A DNA stretch of 64,000 bases from CAZMHJ01 sp046350635 (GCA_046350635.1 JAXLZY010000003.1:62001-126000), one strand, 5' to 3'; positions 41,769 to 51,058 are shown, counted from the first letter of the stretch. Program-made: numbers and translations. Notes: a model not told the origin generated them from the letters alone.

Positions 41769-41797
41769 TTGACAAACAGCTCAATAAATAGTATAAA
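41769..41797 (+). promoter_or_regulatory. Promoter of the 41808 gene
   Basis: TTGACA (41769-41774), 17 bp, TATAAA (41792-41797). The ATG is ten bases beyond, so the leader is about four bases or none. Confidence 0.78.
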
Positions 41798-41807
41798 TTT
41801 GTTACTT

Positions 41808-42887
41808 ATGAAAACCACAAAACGTTCGGTACTACCTGCTATGCGAATAGAGACCGATAATACATCTGTCCGAATTGCGAAATCCCTTGATGACGAAACA
41901 CTGCTCAATGCTCGGATGGCGCGCGCTGGTAAAACCGCACTCGATTTACGGCGAATGGCAACGAGCGAACCAGTTATTGTGCCAGTCGATGATAACCGTA
42001 CGACTTATTATCATTACTTTGATGCCCCAGGTGCCGAACAAACAGTGGTGCATTTTCAGCCAGTAGCAAACGACTTAGAGCATCATCCGCAGGGTGCCGC
42101 CCAGGCGGCGGCCATAAATGCCCTCGGCTACAACGTGGTATTTCTTTCACAAAATGTCACTGAGCTTACAAAAGAAGAGCGTAAAAAGGTCTGGCGTGGT
42201 GACTTGTCGCCACTTGGTGAGCAACGGTTGCGTGTTTTAGAATTTGCCGCCAATGCTGGCCATGTTGATTTAGGTAACTTAGCGCTGGCTGGCTATTCGT
42301 TTGGTGCCAGTGATTCTGCAATTACCAGTGCACTTATTGCCGAAAAAGGGGTTGGAGAAATTTCATCTGCGGTATTCGGTGAACCTGCAAATATTGCCGA
42401 CCGTAGTGTTGGGGCACTCGCCCTAGCATTTGCCGGGCCAAAAGCTGCGGGTGGTAAGCAGCTAATCGATAGTGTGTTGCTTTCACAGGACCCTGCCCTT
42501 ATTGAACTATGGGGTGCAAAAGAAGGCGAAAAGAGCTCTGGCTACATGGATGTGGATTTTATGCATTTCGCAAAAGCAATTATTAAGCGTGATAATTTAT
42601 GGCTTGCGGCCGCACTTCGTCACAATGCGTTTGCAGATGATGTTGAACGTGGTATTTCTGCAATGGAGAGCGGACACATTGTGCTCCACAAAGATCATGA
42701 CAGTATTCTCACCCCTAGCGAAGCATTTGAAAAAACAAGACAACGCTTAACAGTCGCCGCTCAACTAGGGTCTGTATCGCTAAGTACTGTATACACTGCC
42801 TCGGAACCTTGGATTGGTCATGCGATTGGTGATAACCCTTGGTTTTGGGCATCACTTGTTAGGCTGTCTCGAGAAAAAGCAGCTTAA
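41808..42887 (+). CDS. Alpha/beta-hydrolase-like protein
   Basis: A 359-residue soluble protein. The nucleophile turn AGYSFGASDS (about residue 170), the preceding strand LALAGY and the FQPVANDLEH region suggest an alpha/beta hydrolase fold; a late histidine in WIGHAIGDN could complete the triad. Substrate unknown. The ATG at 41808 is chosen because of the near-leaderless promoter just upstream. It ends one base before the convergent glycoside hydrolase stop. Confidence 0.65.
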   Translation: MKTTKRSVLPAMRIETDNTSVRIAKSLDDETLLNARMARAGKTALDLRRMATSEPVIVPVDDNRTTYYHYFDAPGAEQTVVHFQPVANDLEHHPQGAAQAAAINALGYNVVFLSQNVTELTKEERKKVWRGDLSPLGEQRLRVLEFAANAGHVDLGNLALAGYSFGASDSAITSALIAEKGVGEISSAVFGEPANIADRSVGALALAFAGPKAAGGKQLIDSVLLSQDPALIELWGAKEGEKSSGYMDVDFMHFAKAIIKRDNLWLAAALRHNAFADDVERGISAMESGHIVLHKDHDSILTPSEAFEKTRQRLTVAAQLGSVSLSTVYTASEPWIGHAIGDNPWFWASLVRLSREKAA

Positions 42888-44078
42888 TTACTGAACGGGA
42901 TTCTGGCCGTATTGTTGCATTTTTGCTTTAACGGTATTCCACAGGCTGTCGTCGTGTAATTGCACCTTGCGCCAGTACCACCACTCACCACCCCATAGGT
43001 CTATATCCCTAAAGCCAGTATCAACTCCGTAGTCTATGCGCTCGGCAAGGCGTTTTTGGTCCATTGATTTACTCTGCTCTTCTATGCTTGTTGTCTTTAA
43101 ATCACCTGGTGGCCACGGTTCTGCTTGAAGCTCGTGTAACATTGAACTTCGGCCAGTGAAAATTTCGGTTAATCCGGCTCGCCAGCTGTAGTACCAACTG
43201 TAAAACGGATACTCAAAATAGGTTTTTGTAACTGTTTTATCCCACACTCGCTTATATACCGATACGCCAAATTGGTCGGCTCGTGGCTTGCCTGTGGGTA
43301 TACCAAAGTAGTTATTTGCAAGGCTTAAAATAACGGGATGTTTTGGGTCAGCCGCCTTAACCATAGTAAATTCATCAATTAAGCGCTGACGTGGTGCGCC
43401 GTATGCTTGGCATTCGCCAAACACGCCCAAAAAATACTCGTTTTCTAGCTGGTAGCTTTGTAGCGCGGGGTTATCTTTGTAGCGGTTAACGACTGCCTTT
43501 GTAAACGCATCGAGTTGTGGACGCCACTCGGACTCTTGTTTACCGATAACCCATTCAGGCGCATGGCATTCGGGCCAACGCGGTTGACGTAATCCAATTG
43601 CAAGCGTCACTTTGCCATTTACGGCATCGACTTGGTCGAACTGCCAGTCTAGGTCACTAAAATCGTATACTCCCGGTGATTTTTCGATGTCGTTCCAGTA
43701 GCTGACTAACCTAAACCGCCTAAAGCCTAAATCATCCCTAAGGGCAAGCATAGTTTCGTGTGGGTCAAGACCAAAATAGTTAGCGTATTCGGATATATAC
43801 GTAACACCAATGTTGAGCGGCTCGTTTTTGTGCTTTTGCTGGTACCAGTATGCAATTGCATAGGCTTGCGCCATAAACAACACTAAAACAGCGAGCAATA
43901 TAAGGCCGATTTTTTGCCACAGCTTTCGTACACGCCACCATGCTTTGAACCTACTCCACTTACTAAGTTTTTCAGCTGAATTTAAGGGTGATGTATTAAT
44001 CTTTTGTAGCGTTTTACGGCCCGTGCTGTTAGCCCGTGCCTGCGCAGATTTTTTACTTGTTTTTTTGACGTTTGCCAT
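42888..44078 (-). CDS. Membrane-anchored glycoside hydrolase, clan GH-A-like
   Basis: The 396-residue protein has a basic N-terminus, one membrane helix (about 55-78) and an external TIM-barrel domain. The acid/base pair is seen as QLENEYF (NE motif, about residue 210) and a likely nucleophile glutamate in LHELQAEPW. The LDWQFDQVDAVNGKVTLAIG region matches the early barrel of GH-A hydrolases (GH5/GH39-like). It faces the outside and could cut host or own surface glycans; substrate unknown. Confidence 0.75.
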   Translation of the reverse strand: MANVKKTSKKSAQARANSTGRKTLQKINTSPLNSAEKLSKWSRFKAWWRVRKLWQKIGLILLAVLVLFMAQAYAIAYWYQQKHKNEPLNIGVTYISEYANYFGLDPHETMLALRDDLGFRRFRLVSYWNDIEKSPGVYDFSDLDWQFDQVDAVNGKVTLAIGLRQPRWPECHAPEWVIGKQESEWRPQLDAFTKAVVNRYKDNPALQSYQLENEYFLGVFGECQAYGAPRQRLIDEFTMVKAADPKHPVILSLANNYFGIPTGKPRADQFGVSVYKRVWDKTVTKTYFEYPFYSWYYSWRAGLTEIFTGRSSMLHELQAEPWPPGDLKTTSIEEQSKSMDQKRLAERIDYGVDTGFRDIDLWGGEWWYWRKVQLHDDSLWNTVKAKMQQYGQNPVQ

Positions 44079-44270
44079 AAACTGCTTATGTCTTACTATA
44101 GCAGACCTAACCTATAACGAGCTACTTTGAGATGATGGATTGTTTCGATAAAAATTCTTATTCTGAACGAAGCTTATTATCGGATATGTTGAGCGAAGAA
44201 TAACGTATTTTTAGCCAACAAGGCGCGTATCAAAAAGCTTGGTATGGGTTAGAACAGCTATACCCATACA

Positions 44271-44279
44271 TGGTATAAT
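44271..44279 (+). promoter_or_regulatory. Extended -10 promoter of the GT2 gene
   Basis: TGG followed by TATAAT (44274-44279), an extended -10 box without a clear -35. It lies inside an inverted repeat TATACC-N6-TGGTATA. The rest of the 44079-44294 gap holds nothing recognised. Confidence 0.6.
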
Positions 44280-44294
44280 TTAATCTAACTACGT

Positions 44295-45188
44295 ATGACA
44301 CAAAAAACTCCCAAAGTTTCGGTTATCATACCGGTCTACAACGAAGAAGACCGAATGTACGATTGCCTATGGGCCATTACTCACCAAGTTGAAAAACCGC
44401 ACGAAATTATCGTAGTAGATAATAATTCGCGTGATCAAACGGCGATTATCGCACGCCGTTTTAAGAGTGTGCGTGTTGTTTCAGAAACAAAGCAAGGCCT
44501 TACCTACGCTCGCAATAAAGGCTTTGAAGTAGCCGAAGGCGACATTTTGGCACGTATTGATGCTGATACAATTGTGCCTTCTGATTGGGTTAAGAAAGTC
44601 CGTGAAGCATTTGAGCTTGACCCTGAACTTGCAGGTTTAACTGGGTACGGCAGAACGCGTGCCGGTGTAACTGTGCCTGTGTTTTCTGATATTTGGAGCT
44701 GGGCTTACTTTACTCATACCAAGGCGTTTTTTGGGCATACCATGCTTTGGGGTGCAAACATGGCGGTACGTAAAACTGCTTGGCTTAAGGCTAGCAAGCT
44801 TTGTTGCCTAGATGATTCTCATGTTCATGAAGACCAAGATTTATCACTTGCACTTGCAGCAACCGGTGCGCGTGTAAAAATTGACCCGGCTCTTACGGTG
44901 TCGGTAGATTTTGGTGATATTCAATATATTGATAAATTCTGGGTGTACTACCGAAAAAAACACCATACAAGGGCTGTGCATCAGCTTCATTATAGGTCTA
45001 AGCTCGTTACGATTCAGCCGATATCGCGGACTAGGCGTTTCGGGTATCACCTTTTAGCTTCGTACACGGTTGGCCTTTTTATGGCATTAACCACCCTTAA
45101 TAGTGCCCGACGTGAACTAGTGATAATCTCAAAAGAAAGTTCGGTTTATTTTTGGTATCAAAAAATCAAAAGTGATTTAGAGTTTTAA
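44295..45188 (+). CDS. Family 2 glycosyltransferase
   Basis: A 297-residue GT-A glycosyltransferase: VSVIIPVYNEEDRM at the N-terminus, the IIVVDNNSRDQT strand, the metal-binding DxD in ARIDADTIVPS and the acceptor motif EDQDLS. A final membrane helix (about 250-270) is present. It builds a surface glycan or glycolipid from an NDP-sugar; the specific sugar is unknown. Its stop overlaps the convergent nuclease stop by 4 bp. Confidence 0.9.
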   Translation: MTQKTPKVSVIIPVYNEEDRMYDCLWAITHQVEKPHEIIVVDNNSRDQTAIIARRFKSVRVVSETKQGLTYARNKGFEVAEGDILARIDADTIVPSDWVKKVREAFELDPELAGLTGYGRTRAGVTVPVFSDIWSWAYFTHTKAFFGHTMLWGANMAVRKTAWLKASKLCCLDDSHVHEDQDLSLALAATGARVKIDPALTVSVDFGDIQYIDKFWVYYRKKHHTRAVHQLHYRSKLVTIQPISRTRRFGYHLLASYTVGLFMALTTLNSARRELVIISKESSVYFWYQKIKSDLEF

Positions 45189-45775
45189 AGCTGGTTAGTT
45201 TTATATCGACCATTTTGGTTGGTAATTGTACATTGCCCTGCCCATAAGCCTACCTGTTGTTTTTGGGCTGTTTCTTGTAACGCGGCAAATTCTTTTGACT
45301 TGGTGAACGGGAAACTAAGGTACGCGAAGCCGTAACCACGGCTAATAAGTGTTGCTTCGTACAGACTCCCATCGGGTAAGTAGACGTATCGTAATAGGCG
45401 GTTGTAGCGATCGCGATTTTGATTCGTCGGATCAGCTTCAAGCCGAACCGTTTGGCCACTTAGCGTCTTTTTGCTAAAGTCGCTCGCCTCTTTGCCATAA
45501 CATTCGGGTGGGCTGTTAGGCTTAACCGTTTCGGGCGTATCGACTCCTATCATTCGAACCGATTCAGTATTGCCATCCATATTTATCGTAAATGTGTCAC
45601 CATCGGTAACATGGCTCACTTTGTAGTAACCCGGTTGTACGGTTGCGGATTCGATAATACTATGCGGTACCGAAAAGTGTAATTTAGGTAACACGATAAC
45701 CATCACAACTATAAAAACGACTAAAATTAGTATGCCGGCTACCGATAAGATGATTTTTGGCTTTGCTTCATTCAT
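45185..45775 (-). CDS. Secreted or membrane-anchored thermonuclease (SNase)
   Basis: A 196-residue protein with an N-terminal membrane helix or signal (about 8-30) and a staphylococcal nuclease-like domain: VTDGDTFTI (metal D), VRMIGVDTPE (R and D/T-P), YGKEASDF and DRYNRLLRYVY. Such nucleases degrade external DNA and RNA, which would suit nucleotide scavenging in an auxotrophic symbiont. It is divergent from rsmG with only 17 bp between the starts. Confidence 0.9.
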   Translation of the reverse strand: MNEAKPKIILSVAGILILVVFIVVMVIVLPKLHFSVPHSIIESATVQPGYYKVSHVTDGDTFTINMDGNTESVRMIGVDTPETVKPNSPPECYGKEASDFSKKTLSGQTVRLEADPTNQNRDRYNRLLRYVYLPDGSLYEATLISRGYGFAYLSFPFTKSKEFAALQETAQKQQVGLWAGQCTITNQNGRYKTNQL

Positions 45776-45792
45776 ATACTAAACTACCTTAT

Positions 45793-46431
45793 ATGATACC
45801 GCTTATCGAACAGTATTTTGATGATTTATCTGACATTCAAAAAACACAATTTTTGGCTCTTGGTCCATTGTATGCAGAGTGGAATCAAAAAATAAATGTC
45901 ATTTCGCGTAAAGATATCGATAACTTTTACGAGCACCATGTCTTGCACAGCCTCGCCATAGCGAAGGCTATTCAATTTGTGCCCGGTACAAAGGTTATGG
46001 ATATTGGTACGGGTGGTGGATTCCCGGGTGTGCCACTGGCGATTCTGTTCCCTGAAGTTTCGTTTACGTTAGTTGATTCGGTTGGCAAAAAGTTAAAAGT
46101 AATTGATGCTATCGCTGACGAAATTGGTTTACGTAATATTAAAACGATTCATGAACGTGCCGAAAATATTCCTGGACAATTTGATTTTGTGGTTTCGCGA
46201 GCGGTAACTCGCTTAAACGAAGCGTGGGGTTGGGCTCATGGCTCAATTAGCTCGACACAACGTAACACACTGCCTAATGGGCTACTGTATCTAAAAGGTG
46301 GTGATATTAGCGCAGAGACTCCTGCAAGCGTGTCAGTTCAACGCTGGGAGCTTGCCGATTGGTTTAAAGAACCATATTTTGCCGAAAAATCACTTGTACT
46401 TTTATCTGATAGCAGGCACAATAACACCTAA
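45793..46431 (+). CDS. rsmG: 16S rRNA (guanine-N7)-methyltransferase
   Basis: A 212-residue SAM methyltransferase: the YAEWNQKINVISR segment early, the SAM-binding motif VMDIGTGGGFPGVPLA, the LVDSVGKKLKV strand and the SRAV segment near residue 135. RsmG methylates G527 of 16S rRNA. ATG 45793 lies very close to the promoter, so the leader is short. A PAP2-kinase fusion gene follows after 12 bp, probably in the same operon. Confidence 0.93.
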   Translation: MIPLIEQYFDDLSDIQKTQFLALGPLYAEWNQKINVISRKDIDNFYEHHVLHSLAIAKAIQFVPGTKVMDIGTGGGFPGVPLAILFPEVSFTLVDSVGKKLKVIDAIADEIGLRNIKTIHERAENIPGQFDFVVSRAVTRLNEAWGWAHGSISSTQRNTLPNGLLYLKGGDISAETPASVSVQRWELADWFKEPYFAEKSLVLLSDSRHNNT

Positions 46432-46443
46432 GAGGTAGCCGCC

Positions 46444-48816
46444 ATGGGAATGATTAAAGATACTAAAGCGCAATTTTCGGTTCTTTTACGGTTGCGCCCC
46501 CGGTATGTCATTTATATATTTTTAGGAATATTACTTTTTGCGTACGGGTGGTTTTACGCGGCTAATGGCACAATTGAAGGGCCAGAACTTACAATCTTTA
46601 GGGCATTAAATAACTTGCCTCAATTTATCGGTATCATCTTTATTTTAATTACCCTATTCGGAGCCATTGGTACTGCCTGGCTCATATCAATCGTACTTTT
46701 GATGCGCCGACGGTACGCCTTTGCAATACAGCTGTGGTTAGCAGCAATGCTTGCTTGGTGGGGCGCAAAGTTTTTAAAAATGCTTGGTACTCGACCGCGA
46801 CCCTACGACATTTTGCAAAATGTTAACGTACTCGATATTAAAGACACAGCTATGGGCTACCCATCTGGGCATATGGCGGTTGCCACTGCGGCAGCACTCG
46901 TCATTGGCCAACGTTTGAGCCCCAAAGGCAGACGAATCCTATATATATTTGTCGGACTCATTGGTGTTTCACGAATCGTACTTGGCATGCATGGACCTTT
47001 AGATATTGTTGGAGGCTTTGCAGTTGGCCTTGTTGCGGGTTCGATTATAAATCTTATCTTAGGCACCCCAACGCGACGATTCTTGCCTGCTGAAATTAGT
47101 GGCGCCCTAAAGCGTGCTGGCTTTATGGCCACTGGTATTACACAAGCGAATGTCGATGCGCGCGGTTCAGCCCCCTACTTTGGGAAAGTTGATGGAAAGC
47201 CAGTGTTCATAAAAATTGTTGATTCAGACAATACTATTGCGGATTGGATTTTTAAATTTACGCGCCGAATTTTGTACCGCAGGCTCGAAGATGAATTACC
47301 GTTCTTTAATGCAAAACGGCAATTAGAACACGAAGCCTTAATGGCTCTTTTGGCTAAAGATGCCGGAATAAAAACTCCAAGTATTATTGGCGTTTGTCAT
47401 ATTTCTGGCGCAAGCTGGGCACTCATACAAGAAGGCCTAGATGGTAAATCACTCGATAAAGTAGACCCTAAAACTATTACTGATGCTCAATTAGAGCAAG
47501 TATGGGAACTAGTTGAAAAACTTCACTCTGCCCGCATTGCTCACCGTGATTTACGTACCGCAAATATACTGCGAGATACTTCGAACAACCTTTGGCTTAT
47601 TGATTTTGGCTTTGCAGAACTTTCGCCCGGCAAGCAAGGAGTAACTCGCGACAAAGTTGAGATGCTTGCATCGATGGCAACACTGGTTGGGCCCGAACGC
47701 GCTGTAGCTTCGGCTAACCATGTCGTAACACGCGCCCAGCTTGCGGCTGCTCTGCCTTACATGCAGTATGCGGTTCTTTCGGGTGCTACGACTAAGCAAG
47801 TGAAAAAGATGCCTGGCGGTATAAAGGCAATACGCGAAGCAATCGTTGCGTTTACGCATCAAAAAGCCCCTGTTACTATCGAGCGTATTCGTCGAATAAA
47901 TGTAAAAGCGTTGGCCTACATAATTATCTTTATTCTGCTTGCGGTTGCCGTTATTCCGCGTATGAATCAGCTTAAAGATGGCCTTAAAGCACTTACAACT
48001 GCTGATCCAAAATGGATAATCGTCGCCGTTATTGCATCTATAATTACGTACTTTGCAGCTGCAATAACCTACGTGGTATTGGCACGTGTACCACTAAGCT
48101 ACTTTAAAACACTGGGCGTGCAGGTCGCCGCATCGTTTGCGAACCGCCTTATACCTAGCGGTGTCGGTGGGCTTAGCTTAAATGTTGATTTCTTAATTAA
48201 GAGTGGTCACAAAGCAACAGAAGCTGCGTCAGTTACAGCGGTTAATTCGGCCGCCGCCTTCGTGAGCTACGTTATCTTGTTGTTTTCAGCGCTTGTGATT
48301 ACAAAAACCTCGCCACTCACGCTACTCGCTGGCAAGTCTATCCCACCATGGGTGATTGCGGTTGTGGTTATTGTAGTAGCTATTGTGAGTGTAGTGCTAT
48401 GGAATTGGAAATGGGTGCGTGATAAAGTCACTAAGTTCGCTAAAGATGCACTTAAGAATGTTGTTGAGTATCGGCATGAACCATTCCGCCTTGTGCTTGC
48501 AGTACTTGGTGCTTCGTTAGTTACCATCGCCTATGTTGCTGCGTTATACGCGAGTGCACATTCAATTGGTATGCCCGTAACTGTTGTTCAGGCATTTGTT
48601 GCCTATACAATTGGTACGCTTATTGGCGCGGCCGTACCAACCCCCGGTGGGCTTGGTGGTGTTGAGGCAGGATTATATGCAGGATTAATTGCCTTTGGAT
48701 ATCCACCCGGCGAAGTGCTTTCGACGATAATTATTTATAGACTCATGACATTCTGGTTGCCTATACTACCGGGCTACCTGAGTTTTTGGCTATTGCAACG
48801 CAACAAAATAATTTAA
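46444..48816 (+). CDS. PAP2 phosphatase - kinase-like - LPG synthase TM fusion
   Basis: At 790 residues this protein joins three units. N-terminal PAP2 phosphatase with KMLGTRPRPYD, YPSGHMAVA and SRIVLGMHGPLD motifs (about 110-190). A protein-kinase-like domain (about 235-460) with VAIK-type lysine KPVFIKIVD, HRDLRTANIL and DFGFAEL. A C-terminal eight-helix lysylphosphatidylglycerol synthase/UPF0104 region (about 490-785) with PSGVGGLSLN and TPGGLGGVEAG. A kinase plus LPG-synthase-like permease exists in actinobacteria; the added phosphatase is notable. A lipid or undecaprenyl-phosphate-linked role in the membrane is inferred. The start ATG 46444 has the site agaggtag. Confidence 0.85.
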   Translation: MGMIKDTKAQFSVLLRLRPRYVIYIFLGILLFAYGWFYAANGTIEGPELTIFRALNNLPQFIGIIFILITLFGAIGTAWLISIVLLMRRRYAFAIQLWLAAMLAWWGAKFLKMLGTRPRPYDILQNVNVLDIKDTAMGYPSGHMAVATAAALVIGQRLSPKGRRILYIFVGLIGVSRIVLGMHGPLDIVGGFAVGLVAGSIINLILGTPTRRFLPAEISGALKRAGFMATGITQANVDARGSAPYFGKVDGKPVFIKIVDSDNTIADWIFKFTRRILYRRLEDELPFFNAKRQLEHEALMALLAKDAGIKTPSIIGVCHISGASWALIQEGLDGKSLDKVDPKTITDAQLEQVWELVEKLHSARIAHRDLRTANILRDTSNNLWLIDFGFAELSPGKQGVTRDKVEMLASMATLVGPERAVASANHVVTRAQLAAALPYMQYAVLSGATTKQVKKMPGGIKAIREAIVAFTHQKAPVTIERIRRINVKALAYIIIFILLAVAVIPRMNQLKDGLKALTTADPKWIIVAVIASIITYFAAAITYVVLARVPLSYFKTLGVQVAASFANRLIPSGVGGLSLNVDFLIKSGHKATEAASVTAVNSAAAFVSYVILLFSALVITKTSPLTLLAGKSIPPWVIAVVVIVVAIVSVVLWNWKWVRDKVTKFAKDALKNVVEYRHEPFRLVLAVLGASLVTIAYVAALYASAHSIGMPVTVVQAFVAYTIGTLIGAAVPTPGGLGGVEAGLYAGLIAFGYPPGEVLSTIIIYRLMTFWLPILPGYLSFWLLQRNKII

Positions 48817-48819
48817 ATC

Positions 48820-49045
48820 AAAAAAAGACAGCGATTCGCTGGCGGGTGTCACAAGGGGTGGGCACATTGGCAAAGGAGGTAGCCAAAGTAATTCCTGTGA
48901 ACTTTTAGCGAAACGCTGTCTATATAACGGGCTTTATTATGGTTGCCGATGTGGCTAATGGTATCGAACACTTATCTTGGTTGATACGGTCACCACGGCT
49001 GTCTAAAACCCCGCCTCAGGTAGTAATCCCCAAATCAATTACTAC
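48820..49045 (-). ncRNA. Structured small RNA with anti-Shine-Dalgarno loop, unknown family
   Basis: A leftward transcript of about 226 nt is predicted from the promoter at 49052-49080 to a terminator. The 5' end (49045-49020) is an 8 bp hairpin (GTAGTAAT/ATTACTAC). Smaller hairpins follow. The 3' part folds as nested stems: 14 bp (48827-48840 with 48907-48920, one mismatch), 7 bp (48849-48856 with 48894-48900), 5 bp (48867-48871 with 48882-48886), ending in seven U. The innermost loop reads UACCUCCUUU, equal to the anti-Shine-Dalgarno end of 16S rRNA. No reading frame is present. It does not match tmRNA, RNase P, 6S or SRP RNA as I know them. Confidence 0.7.
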
Positions 49046-49051
49046 ACTAAT

Positions 49052-49080
49052 ATAGTACCGAATTAGCACTCTATGGTCAA
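49052..49080 (-). promoter_or_regulatory. Promoter of the small RNA
   Basis: On the minus strand TTGACC (49080-49075), 17 bp, TACTAT (49057-49052). The expected start six to seven bases later coincides with the base of the 5' hairpin. Confidence 0.72.
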
Positions 49081-49089
49081 GAGTGCCAA
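49063..49089. promoter_or_regulatory. CIRCE element (HrcA operator)
   Basis: TTAGCACTC-N9-GAGTGCCAA, differing from the CIRCE consensus TTAGCACTC-N9-GAGTGCTAA at one of 18 positions. It overlaps the -35 box and spacer of the leftward small RNA promoter, so HrcA binding should repress it and heat or protein stress should release it. A TATAGT at 49051-49056 on the plus strand could also place the rightward gene under it. Confidence 0.88.
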
Positions 49090-49184
49090 AATAGAGGCCT
49101 ACCCCTGTTATTACTAGCAACTGTGGATAACTTGATATAAACTGAGAGAATGCTAAGTATAACAGATTGAGCAAGGAGTTATTT

Positions 49185-49847
49185 TTGTCTCACGAGCATC
49201 TCCCAAACCAATGCACCGTACCCGCTTGCGAAGAAAATCCAACGTCAATGCGTTTGCGCAAAGTTCTCCGTTTCACTACCTGGTCTAATGTTGCCTATGG
49301 CGCCGCGCAGGTTGCGGTTGGCTGGAATACTGGTAGTAGTGCTGCCCTGTCTGATGGTATTCATAATATGGTTGAGGTTATTGGTCATGGCAAGCACACC
49401 AAAACACATGTCGAAGAGCAAAAGGCTGTAGATCACGAACATGGTGAAATAGCTAAAAAAGTAAGTACCCAACGTAAAATGGCAGCTGCCGCTATTGCGG
49501 CCGGAGCATTGTTTGCTGGATATCAGGCCGCAGACCATTTTATCAATCGCGAGCAAGAGCCACTTAATAAAGCCGCCCTGCTAATCGAACTCGGTGGGCT
49601 GGGTCTTAACTATGGATTAAAAAAAGCCGTCGAAAAAAACTATGATGGTTCTATGGCTTCGAAAGATTCGCTAGCTCACAACAAGGCAGACACCACAATT
49701 TCTGCAGTTGCGGTTGCGTCTATACTAGTTAACCCTTTGATTCCTGGCGCAGATGCAATTGGTGGCGCGTACGGCGCTTACAAATCATACAGAGTAGCAA
49801 AAGGCATTTGGACTGACACAGAACATCACCATAGCCACGACGAATAA
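49185..49847 (+). CDS. Cation diffusion facilitator-like protein, divergent
   Basis: Translation probably starts at TTG 49185, which has the site aaggag six bases upstream. The 220-residue product has an N-terminal cysteine-containing tail, then membrane helices with GWNTGSSAALSDGIHNMVEV, matching the metal-binding helix of CDF zinc transporters (SDxxH), an internal loop and a second helix pair with HNKADTTISAV (HxxxD). A histidine-rich end (EHHHSHDE) could bind metal. No cytoplasmic dimer domain. The gene may be heat-regulated through the CIRCE element upstream. Confidence 0.7.
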   Translation: MSHEHLPNQCTVPACEENPTSMRLRKVLRFTTWSNVAYGAAQVAVGWNTGSSAALSDGIHNMVEVIGHGKHTKTHVEEQKAVDHEHGEIAKKVSTQRKMAAAAIAAGALFAGYQAADHFINREQEPLNKAALLIELGGLGLNYGLKKAVEKNYDGSMASKDSLAHNKADTTISAVAVASILVNPLIPGADAIGGAYGAYKSYRVAKGIWTDTEHHHSHDE

Positions 49848-49927
49848 GTCTTAATTGTAAATAAAACTACGCGTTAACCGTGCAATGTCATCTGTATTGG
49901 CGTATGCTAAAAGTAATAGAGAGGCTT

Positions 49928-51058
49928 ATGGAAACAAACACGTCTGCTATCGTTTTTCCGTATGAAGTTGGGCCAAAAGAGCCCGAACCTGTTCGCCTAT
50001 CCGAACTTAACGCCCTTACTCAAACACGCCAGGCTTACGACCCAGAGGGTATTGATGAGCTGGCGCAATCTATGCTCGAACGTGATGAAAATGGCGTAAT
50101 TACCGGGCTCAAGCTTATTAATGCGCCACTTGTTGGGCGTTTTGCCAAAGAATCCGCGGAAGCGTACGTTAATGATTTAAATGACTTGTTCGAAACCTCT
50201 CATACAGTTGATGATTTAACACCTGCCACTGACGGTAATTACTTTATTTTAGTTGCTGGGCACCGTCGCACACTTGCACTAAGTCGAGCCGTCAAGCTTG
50301 CGGGTGGCACGGCAGATGAGCTATTTGTTCGTACCGTTGTAGCTGATGATATTTCATTTGCCGAGGCCTTTAAAGATCAAACTATCGAAAATATTCACGA
50401 TAGGCCACCTATGCAAGACGAAGCCGAAGCTATCGCAAAATATTGTGAGTTTAGGCGACGCAGTTCAGGTTTCGGTGAACGTCTTAGTGTTGCCCAGTGT
50501 GCCCGGGAACTATCATTAAAGCCCAAAAAAGTTCGCAATGCGCTTAAGTACGCCGAGCTTCCTGGTAGAGTTAAGAAATACGTGAACGAAGGAGTGTTAA
50601 CGTACACGGATGGTGTTGTGATGAATGATGTCCAACGTGCATATCGTTTGCGTGAAGAGCAAAAGCCAGACGCAAATGCAGTGAGTGTAGAACAACGAAC
50701 ACATCATTTAACCGAAACATTTGCCTTACGTGTCATCAATCGACGTTCGCGCAAAGATGTGGGTGAACGATTTGGTGCTAAACAGTTTGTCGCAATGGTT
50801 AAAGGCGAAGTCACGACAGTTCTGCAGGATATGTACCACCAGGGAGGATTCGAACTCGAGCTCGAAGAGTCAACGAGTCCCCAGGCAGTTCGTGCACTTG
50901 CGGTTGCTCGAATAGCAAATACTGTTACTGTTCTTGCTGGTATCGTTGCCGAGCAAGACCCGGATGTTGCTCAAGGTCTATACGAGAAATTGTTCGAAAT
51001 GCTTCCAGACCGAGCAAAAGACGCATCGTTCCAAGATGCACTGTTAAAGGTCGAGTAA
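49928..51058 (+). CDS. ParB-like nuclease-domain protein
   Basis: The 376-residue protein has a ParB/sulfiredoxin-like N-terminal domain (PVRLSELN, then VAGHRRTLALSRA near 105) and the ENIHDRPPMQDEAEAI segment typical of ParB box II, followed by a KorB-like helix-turn-helix region (LSVAQCARELSLKPKKVRNAL) and a helical C-terminus. ParB proteins bind DNA and, with ParA, segregate chromosomes or plasmids. No ParA is adjacent, so it is either a stand-alone regulator or an accessory element relic. ATG 49928 has the site agagagg. Confidence 0.8.
   Translation: METNTSAIVFPYEVGPKEPEPVRLSELNALTQTRQAYDPEGIDELAQSMLERDENGVITGLKLINAPLVGRFAKESAEAYVNDLNDLFETSHTVDDLTPATDGNYFILVAGHRRTLALSRAVKLAGGTADELFVRTVVADDISFAEAFKDQTIENIHDRPPMQDEAEAIAKYCEFRRRSSGFGERLSVAQCARELSLKPKKVRNALKYAELPGRVKKYVNEGVLTYTDGVVMNDVQRAYRLREEQKPDANAVSVEQRTHHLTETFALRVINRRSRKDVGERFGAKQFVAMVKGEVTTVLQDMYHQGGFELELEESTSPQAVRALAVARIANTVTVLAGIVAEQDPDVAQGLYEKLFEMLPDRAKDASFQDALLKVE

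Noticed and set aside
48820..49045. Small RNA as tmRNA, RNase P RNA, 6S RNA or SRP RNA
   Set aside because: No CCA tRNA-like end, no GAGGAAAGTCC core, no long central-bulge hairpin and no GGAAGG SRP loop are visible.
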